Assembly (NCBI GenBank): GCA_949358305.1
Contig: OX442314.1
Span: forward strand, 30,365,118-30,429,117
Reading direction: 5' to 3'
Origin: Strigamia acuminata
Taxonomy: Eukaryota; Arthropoda; Chilopoda; Geophilomorpha; Linotaeniidae
DNA length: 64,000 nt
The position numbers and the translations under genes were made by a program. Positions 57,105 to 64,000 of this stretch are shown piece by piece. A model generated the notes under the pieces. It searched no databases. It worked only from the letters and a program-made list of their open reading frames with translations, and was not told the origin of the DNA. Positions within the stretch are counted from its first letter, which is position 1; every line of letters starts with the position of its first letter.

Positions 57105-58490
57105 ATGGCAGAGGATTCCGACGATTCGAACGTCCGTATATTAACCCAAAAAGGGCTGGAATTCACCTGGGATCTTTACCGGGTAAAGTCACAACCCACG
57201 AAGAGTGTGTAAAACCCAAAAGTATAAATCTACTAATTCTCTTTTGTTTTACTTTTTCAGCAAATTGTAGCTGAAAATGATAAAAATTTATTTATCAGTC
57301 CACTCAGCATTAGTGTGGCGCTAGCTATGACTCTAGCTGGCGCCAAAGAAAACACTGCAAAACAGATGAAAGATGTCCTCAAGTTGGGATTAACATTCAC
57401 CATCGATTCAGCCATTCACGAAGCATTCCATGAAATTATTGATTCTCTTCTGGGCTCACAGGATTCTGCAATAAAATTACACATTGCTAATCGCATGTAC
57501 GTCCACAACAATGCAAACATTTTGGCAGACTTCAGAGGCGTATTGGAAGAACATTACAATACTTCATCGACTGTCGTTGATTTCGCTGAAAAAATTCGAT
57601 TAGAGATTAATGAGTGGGTGGAAGAACAAACCCAAACGAAAATCAAAGATTTGATTCCACCAGGGATACTGGATGGTCTTACACGTTTGGTTTTGGTGAA
57701 CGCGATCTACTTTAAAGGCAATTGGCTCCAGCAATTTGAACCTGATCGCACGAATGCTCAGAATTTCTACCTGAATGTTAACAAGGCAGTAATGACGGAT
57801 TTCATGCACATAACGTCTTACTTTAGATACTGGGAGGCCCATACTCTACACTGTAGAATAATCGAATTACCATATTTGGGAGAAAGCTTTAGCATGTTTC
57901 TCATCCTTCCACATGCCATTAATGGGTTAAAGGCATTGGAAGAAACGCTTACCGTTTCAGATTTGGAACGTTTAATGAATATTAGATATAGGTACCACGA
58001 TGAAGTAATTTTGACATTACCGAAATTTAAAATAGAATCCTCATTATCTCTCAAAGATATTTTGAGTAGTATGGGTATGGGTGATCTATTCGATGAAAAC
58101 AGGGCGAATTTATCGGGAATTACGGGCAAAAAAGATTTGTTTGTTTCTGCCGTTTTGCACAAAGCTTTTCTTGAAGTGAACGAGGAAGGAAGCGAGGCGG
58201 CCGCAGCAACACCTACGATGATTTTGGAAGATTGGTCGGAAAGTGAATTTAGAGCAGACCATCCTTTCCTCCTATTCATCAAAGATAATCGAAGTGGCGC
58301 TATCGTGTTCTGGGGACGGCTGGTTAATCCCAACCCAAGCGCTGCTGTGCAAGAAGTGCATGCCTACACCTCAAACATGGCAGAGGATTCCGACGATTCC
58401 GAGGATTCTAACGTCCGTATTAATAGACGGACGTTGGACTCCTCGGAATCGTCGGAATCCCAAAAAGGGCTTGAATTCACCTCGGATTGA
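57105..58490 (+). CDS. Intracellular-type serpin (serine protease inhibitor family)
   Basis: Two exons: 57105-57182 and 57261-58490, phase 0, 435 residues. There is no signal peptide (start MAEDSDDSN), so the protein is probably cytoplasmic or nuclear, like clade-B serpins. Serpin hallmarks: FISPLSISVAL, VNAIYFKGNW, the hinge EEGSEAAAAT of an inhibitory serpin, then FRADHPFLLF and FWGRLVNP. Counting 17 residues from the hinge Glu puts Asp at P1 and Trp at P1' (ILED-W). P1 Asp is rare and would favour caspase-like or granzyme-like targets. After the serpin fold comes a 50-residue acidic/Ser-rich tail. Its coding DNA repeats the first exon region (57096-57170) and includes a foldback. No alternative RCL exons are seen. 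Confidence 0.9.
58365..58487 (+). repeat. Copy of serpin exon 1 within the serpin 3' coding end, with inverted arm
   Basis: Compare 57096-57170 with 58365-58487: 'cacctcaaacatggcagagg' occurs in both, as do 'aacgtccgtatt' and 'aaaaagggct.gaattcacct'. In the 3' copy a segment (about 58384-58420) is followed by its inverse (about 58424-58460), forming a hairpin with arms of about 34 bases. Confidence 0.9.
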
Positions 58491-58520
58491 AGTGCATGCT
58501 TAATTGTAAATATTAAGTTG

Positions 58521-58956
58521 CCACTATACTCGAGTTGCACTCAAAAAGGCACCTCACAATGTGTACTCCCATTGGTCGAGCCAGTTTACTACTAACTCCA
58601 GACTGTATACTACTACTAGGAGAAGTAGTTTTGTTTTTTATTTATTGTTGTGATTGTAATGACTAGTTTAGTTAATGTTATTTTGATTTTATTTAATAAA
58701 AAATGTTATTTCCATCATTAAAATGAAGTTTCACACATTAAAAAATGTCAAACTCATGTTTGTTGTGTTTATTGCTTACATAGTCTGGAAGTTTGAATTT
58801 TAGGCCGTTGCCCAGGCAATCGATTGCAATGTCTGTACATTGTAATGCAAGTCTGGTGTTTGGGTCTACTTTTCCGGATCACTACACCAGTAAACTGACT
58901 CGACCAATGGGAGTACACATTGTGAGGTGCCTTTTTGAGTGCAACTCAGTGTAGTT
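58521..58956. mobile_element. Foldback MITE downstream of serpin
   Basis: About 68-base inverted arms (58521-58590 and 58890-58956) containing 'gttgcactcaaaaaggcacc' and 'ctcccattggtcga'. The same 'ctcccattgg' core occurs in the arms of the 53766-53915 foldback, so the two may be distant family members. The loop holds an AATAAA region that may be used by the serpin 3' end. Confidence 0.8.
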
Positions 58957-59514
58957 GAAACTATAATGAAAAATTAAATAGTTGAAAAATGTTCTAGTTA
59001 AAAAAGTAAAACCTATTGAAGCTAGTCACAAATTGTATAAATTATTGAATAAAAAAATTAAATTTCAAGCAAACTAAATTTTTTGTTTTATATTAACACA
59101 ATTTCAAAACTTTAGATCACCTAAAACTGAGCTCGTTGCTGTGGCAACAGACTACCTTTCTCATTTTTGGTATTCTTGCTCAAATGGAATTCTATTTTGT
59201 AGTCAGTTAACAAAAATTTACCCGCAATATTTATAAAGGTATTTGAGAAGTTTTAATAAATTTATATGAAAATTGTTTTTATGTTATTTACAATGCTTGA
59301 GTAATACAACCACAGATCAGTCGTCTCACTTATCGGAAACGAAGTATGGTAAATCTCAATCTAAAGTTGCCTAATAGATTACAGTTTAATTTTATTCTTT
59401 ATTATTTTTATTTAGAGATAAATAAACGCGAAAATTTGCTATACGATGTGGAGCGTAGAGTACTCTATGATGTGGAGTAAGAATGCGAATTAAACCCGGA
59501 GTAGTCGTCCTTGC

Positions 59515-59563
59515 TGTAGTGGACATTAGTAGTCATCCATAGGTCGCTGGTTCAAATCCGGCC
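59515..59563 (+). pseudogene. tRNA-Tyr 3'-half fragment
   Basis: Has the anticodon loop, the intron (three bases longer), variable region and T arm (GGTTCAAATCC) of tRNA-Tyr but lacks the 5' acceptor strand and D arm, so there is no A box and it is unlikely to be transcribed correctly. Confidence 0.85.
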
Positions 59564-59966
59564 ATAAGGAATTTTTTTTTTTATTAATTTTTTTATCTCT
59601 ATTTACTTTTTTTTTTTAAAAAATAGCGATTGGTTACCGTATATCTATATTTTGTTTCTGTTGTCCGAACATTTCACAAGAAAACAAACTTTTATTTGTT
59701 TTGTTTAGCTACTTCTTTAATGTAGGTCATTCAACTTACACCTCACAGGTCAGTAAACTGCACCAATTTACTTGACTAAATCAACATTTTTAGAGTTAAT
59801 TTAACTCAAGTCTCTTACGTGACCGTCGATAGCTCAGTTATTTCATACAAATAAAAGTTTGTTTTCTTGTGAAACGTTCGGACAATAGAAACAAAATAAA
59901 ACCAATCGTTTATTTTTAAAAATAAAATAGAATAAATAGAGATAAAAAATTAATAAAAAATACGAT

Positions 59967-60051
59967 TCCGTCGAGCCGGATTTGAACCAGCGACCTATGG
60001 ATGACTAATGTCCACTACAGTCCACCGCTCTACCAACTGAGCTATCGACGG
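59967..60051 (-). tRNA. tRNA-Tyr: tRNA-Tyr (GTA anticodon) with 12-base intron
   Basis: On the minus strand the acceptor stem CCGTCGA/TCGACGG pairs fully, with A as discriminator. A box TAGCTCAGTTGG and B box GGTTCAAATCC are intact. The anticodon loop reads CTGTAG followed by a 12-base intron after position 37, as usual for eukaryotic tRNA-Tyr. Mature length 73. Confidence 0.95.
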
Positions 60052-60590
60052 TTGATATTATTATAACCTTTATAAACGATTAATTAGTATCTTAAAAATT
60101 GATTACTTTTAATAATTAGAAAAAAATCATCAGAACGTTGTGGTGTAACTGTCCTGTAACTGTCTAATCTCTGTTGCATTTGGCAGTAAAATAATGTTTA
60201 CTAACAAAACAAGACCGTTACTGGAAAAAACAAAATATACATTTCGTAGACGAAAGAGTTGAGACAAAAATTACCAGAAAAATGAGTTTACTCATCTAAA
60301 ATTTACTGGAATTACAATCCAAATGTGCAAAACATTGAGACATAATTTATTTACTAGTACGTTTGTAATGTGACATTTTACACGCTCATAAAAAATTGAG
60401 TACAGGGTTCAGTTTTGTCTCTGATTGCCTGTACTCGAGATGAAATAATGAATCTATTGTCACTAGATGCCGCTAGTGCGACAACATACGAATAAATACT
60501 TATATCAGTGTCAGTCACTTTTAAAACTGTTTTTATACAAGAACAAGACCAACGTGAACTTGAGCTTTTCATCAATTCCGTAACAAAAAA
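60052..60590. other. Upstream region of second P450
   Basis: No ORF I support. It probably holds the promoter of the P450 beginning at 60591. I found no clear TATA box and no obvious match to the region upstream of the first P450. Confidence 0.4.
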
Positions 60591-62740
60591 ATGGATGATT
60601 CCATTATTTTCACTTATTTCTTTAATTATTATCATTTCTTGCTGTCGCTTGCAGTGGTGTCATTGTGGTATAAGTAAGTACTAAAACACTTTTAATTACA
60701 ACGAAAGTCATCTGAAGTTAAATGTCTGTATTAAAAAATGGAAAACAAATCAGCAAAATGAAATTTTTTCTTTTTATAAAAATAAAATAATTTAGGCTTT
60801 AAAAAAAAACAGTAGTTTTTCTTGTTTACTTGCATAATAATGCAAATTTGAATACATTTATTGAAGAAATTCAGTACTTTTGCAGTAGAAATTTAAGTTT
60901 TGCCACAATTGCTGGCTTTACTTCAGATGATTTGTTTTCTTTTTAAAAAGAAAACATCTAACTTAAGTTGATTAAGATAAGTTGCACAGTACTAAGTCCA
61001 TGGTGCTCTACGACTTAGCAATTGTAAATATTGCTGTATCTTAAACGGTTTAAAAGTTAAAAAGTGAATGACCTTGAAGATGACCTTACGGATTAAATTT
61101 AAGGTCACCACTGGGTAGCCCAGCATCAACTTCCTACATGACCACATCAATAGAAGTGATATATCTTCAGTTATTTTCAAGAAAAAAAGGTGTTTCCAGA
61201 CTTTTGAATTAACCTGTAGTATAGGTATATGAATAGAATTTTCCCTAAGGTAGTTAATTTTATTCATACACTTTCCAATTCCCAATTTCAAATGCAAAAA
61301 AGGAGGTTTTAATCAATCAATTTAAGAGGTACAAAATTGACCTTGGCCTCTGCATGGATAAAAAAAAGTAACAGTAATCATACTTAATCATTCTTGTTAA
61401 CATAATTTATCAAGAAAAATATTTAAAGTATCAATCTTTGCACACCGAGCACATAATTGTTACTTTGTCATATTTTTATCTTGATGACATTGAATTGAAT
61501 TTAATCTGACTGTGCAGATAAACCGGTGTCGTGTCCTCACCTGGTTAGTTCACTCTCTTGTAATCACTTCTCAGTAACAAATGATCGAATTTGAATTGAA
61601 TTTGATTGTTCAGATAACTCGTACAATACTAGATTTCAAGATTAAATAAGTGACATCGTGCTGTAATGAATGTACAAATTACTTTGTCACTATTCGAGAA
61701 GAAGAAGAAAGAGCGGGAAAACGAATTTGACTCGAATCGACTCTGAGAATGTCCCTCAAATTCTTGAAATCGGTTATAGAACAGCCGAATGCATAGAAAT
61801 AACTTTTCCGATGTCGATCCCGGTGAACGCGCAACCCCTAGATAACCACAATAAAGATAAAGATATTCAATCTAAACTGTGTGTTTTCTGTGTTGTACTT
61901 AATCGTGAATGGTGTCCAAACGCCCCATGGTCCTCCCCTGGCCATGAGGCGACCGACCGCCACTCACAAAATACTGATGTTAGTTAAGTAATATTTTATT
62001 ACGTGTCTATTTATTTAGGTCACATTTCTTGGATCACCACACTTTATATCGTTAATCTTAATCTGAATTAAATCCGATTACCGGTATACTTTAACAGATA
62101 CTGTACGTGGGATTTTGATTATTGGGCAAAGCAAGGCGTACCTGGTGAAAGTCCTTATTTATTCATTGGAACATTGAAACCGATATGGAAATACGTAAAT
62201 CTATAAACCTATTTCACTCAATCATCACTCAATTATATATTTTTTTAAATTTTTTAGGCTCTTGAGGAACAAGACATGGCAGCAATGAAAAAATTTAGAA
62301 ATATACATGGGTAAGCAGTTATAAATGTCGTCTGAATGTTCACAAAGTCCAAACAATTTATTTGCATCAATATTTCAGTGGATTTGTTGGTGGTTTGCCT
62401 ACTTTATCTGTATCTGATCCTGAGCTGTTGAGACAAATACTGGTGAAAGATTTTGCAGCATTTCCATTAAGAAGAACGTATGGGAACACAGAAGATGATG
62501 ATCTTTTTGGGAATATGTTGTCGATGATGAGCGGTGATAAATGGAAAATGGTACGAAACACACTTAGTCCAACATTTACATCTGGCAAACTAAAACTGGT
62601 GATTATACTATTCATATTGATGGTAAAAGAAGATTAATCTTTTTAATACAGATGGTTGGTTTGGTAGAAGAATGTTTGCAAAATTTAATGACATCGTTGA
62701 AAACTCCGGCTGAAAATGGAGAACCAATCGACTTTGCCAA
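60591..62740 (+). CDS. Cytochrome P450, CYP3 clan (CYP9-like), tandem paralogue; exons 1-5 only
   Basis: Exons 60591-60673, 62098-62194, 62258-62310, 62379-62598 and 62652-62740 match exons 1-5 of the first P450 in order, phase and sequence (YWAKQGVPGE, SDPELLRQILVKDFAAF, TFTSGKLK). Exon 1 is again a membrane anchor (MDDSIIFTYFF). The exons for the I-helix, ExxR and haem site must lie beyond the window. Intron 1 is longer (1424 against 487 bases) but keeps patches similar to the other gene's intron 1, such as 'gactgtgcagataa'. No break is seen in the part present. Confidence 0.85.
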
Positions 62741-62794
62741 GTATGTGAAATAATAGTTGTAACACACACAACACCTGACATCCAACCCAGGTAG

Positions 62795-63245
62795 CATTAA
62801 ATATTGGCGCAACATTGGCCCAATATTTGCTAAAATATTGGGCCAATGTTGGGACACAATATTGGGCCAATGTCGGGATGTAAGAAAACGCCAGATTGGC
62901 CCAATATTGTTTCCCAATATTGGGCCAATAATCGTAACCAATATTGGGCCAATATTTTGAACCAATATTGGGCCAATCTGGCGTTTTCTTACATCCCGAC
63001 ATTGGCCCAATATTGTGTGCCAACATTGGGCCAATACTCGTAACCAATATTGGGCCAATATTTTGAACCAATATTGGGCCAATCTGGCGTTTTCTTACAT
63101 CCCGACATTGGCCCAATATTGTGTGCCAACATTGGGCCAATACTCATAACCAATATTGGGCCAATCTGGTGTTTTCTTACATCTTGACATTTATTGGACC
63201 AATATTGGTCTAATATTAAACAGGCCAATCGTGGACCATTATTTC
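62795..63245. repeat. Palindromic minisatellite, ATTGGGCCAATATT family
   Basis: In intron 5 of the second P450. The palindrome CCAATATTGGGCCAATATT recurs every 20-30 bases. A higher-order unit with 'atctggcgttttcttacat' recurs at 62975, 63081 and 63163 (106- and 82-base steps) and once inverted near 62880-62900. The array therefore folds on itself at several scales and reads as long spurious ORFs. Confidence 0.9.
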
Positions 63246-63814
63246 TAATCATTTACAGAAAATATTAAAATTTTCAGTGTTTATTAATGGCAAAAAAAAA
63301 CAGTGAAAACCTTATATAAAATCCAATGAAAATTAATCCCATAAAAAATTTCTTAGAAATTTTATAGAAATCATCAGAAAAGGCCTTGTTAAAACTTTGT
63401 AAAAGTCAAACATTGGAGTATTCATCCACAGCTACAATATAAAAGTAAAGCAAAATCTGCAGAAGGCAGTTATACAAACTCGCATCAATTGCGATGGTGT
63501 TCCAATCATTAGATGAATAATTAAAATAAAAAATTAAAGAATTTGGTACAACTTTTTATTTCATCTGACTCTAGCAATGATAAATTAATTAAGTGTTGAA
63601 GTATAAATGATAAAACCTCCATGCTAAAGAAATATACATTATTTTGGTTGGAATCCAGACATTGTTCCAGACTTTTACAAAATGATCAAAAATGCATTTT
63701 TTGGCATAAAAATTTATGTTCTCAATATTTCAGCCTAATTTTTAGAGACAAGTGTAAAAAACACTGAGGAATTCAAAAATTTGGTCAGTTTTTGATAATT
63801 CCAATTTCTAAGTG
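63246..63814. other. Intron sequence without recognised features
   Basis: AT-rich, within the presumed intron 5 of the second P450, between two blocks of the palindromic repeat. Nothing coding. Confidence 0.5.
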
Positions 63815-64000
63815 ACCGTGGCCAGATTGATCCATTATTGGATTTACAATATTGGCCAATTAATGGCAACCAACGTACAGCCAATATTGGCTAACAAACG
63901 GCTAGTTAATATTGGACCAATATCAACAACCAATATTGGGCCAACATTGGCTCAGACATTGCAACCGAATATTGGCTTGCCAATCTTTAGCCAATATTGG
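63815..64000. repeat. Second, diverged block of the ATTGG..CCAATATT repeat (runs off the window)
   Basis: Repeated 'ccaatattgg' units separated by variable short spacers, more diverged than the first block; continues past the end. Confidence 0.85.

Larger units (their letters stand above)
59513..60051. repeat. Inverted duplication around a tRNA-Tyr gene
   Basis: Left arm about 59513-59700 and right arm about 59846-60022 are inverted copies of each other: the 3' half of tRNA-Tyr with its intron, then an AT-rich flank, then 'acaagaaaacaaacttttat'. A further 17-base tRNA-Tyr 5' end (59823-59839, plus strand) lies between the arms. Confidence 0.85.

Noticed and set aside
59513-59839. Circularly permuted tRNA-Tyr gene (3' half upstream of 5' half)
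   Set aside because: The two fragments do not add up to a full tRNA: the D-arm end and 5' anticodon stem are missing, the spacer is long, and an intact gene lies next to them.
61670-61987. 105-codon ORF in intron 1 of the second P450
   Set aside because: Not recognised, no splice partner in phase, within an intron whose exons match the tandem paralogue. Possibly part of an inserted element, but ends could not be found.
63000-63240. CRISPR-like array
   Set aside because: The repeats are palindromic, variable in spacing and embedded in a eukaryotic intron; spacers are themselves repeat variants.
62612-63252. Long minus-strand ORFs with repeated Gly-Pro-Ile/Asn motifs
   Set aside because: Translation of the ATTGGGCCAATATT repeat; periodic repeats without stops give spurious proteins.

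Overview
This is a window of animal, almost certainly insect, nuclear DNA. It is AT-rich, its genes have GT-AG introns, and it holds a DNA methyltransferase 1 gene, CYP3-clan P450 genes with insect-type exon structure, a clade-B serpin and an intron-containing tRNA-Tyr. Two cystine-knot peptide genes and a CYP9-like P450 fit a beetle or related holometabolous insect, but the order is an inference.

Layout. 1-6146: the 3' 16 exons of Dnmt1 (+), from the RFTS domain to the stop; I see no CXXC zinc finger. 6147-9469: a small cluster (-) of two secreted cystine-knot peptide genes plus a gutted third copy. 9470-37690: one large Ty3/gypsy LTR retrotransposon ('outer', about 13.4 kb without its guest; 994-bp LTRs, AGGT target duplication). 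Its gag gene is split by a second Ty3/gypsy element ('inner', 12054-26818; 1755-bp LTRs, CGCT target duplication). The inner pol gene is in turn split by a 632-bp piggyBac-like palindromic MITE at TTAA. LTR pairs are nearly identical, so both insertions are young. Each element carries gag, pol and an unrecognised third ORF in the position where env would sit. In both, gag and pol are joined by a predicted -1 frameshift signal (A_AAA_AAC, a 6-7 nt spacer, then a stem).

37691-51123: a 1160-residue single-exon ORF (-) for a putatively N-myristoylated, mostly disordered protein, with a long flank that may hold its 5' UTR intron and promoter. 51124-55327: a complete 13-exon CYP9-like P450 gene. 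55328-57104: intergenic DNA with a Ty1/copia relic and a 28-bp-arm hairpin. 57105-58490: an intracellular-type serpin whose predicted P1 residue is Asp and whose C-terminal tail repeats its own first exon. 58491-60590: a foldback MITE, an inverted duplication around a tRNA-Tyr gene, and the promoter region of a second P450. 60591 to the end: the first five exons of that tandem P450 paralogue, running out of the window through an intron full of ATTGGGCCAATATT-type palindromic repeats.

The host genes do not form one pathway. Dnmt1 is maintenance methylation; the P450s and serpin are typical environmental-response families; the cystine-knot peptides are secreted effectors. The most notable points are the Dnmt1 without CXXC, the serpin with an Asp P1 and self-derived tail, and the two env-less Ty3/gypsy elements with paired frameshift signals and novel third ORFs.
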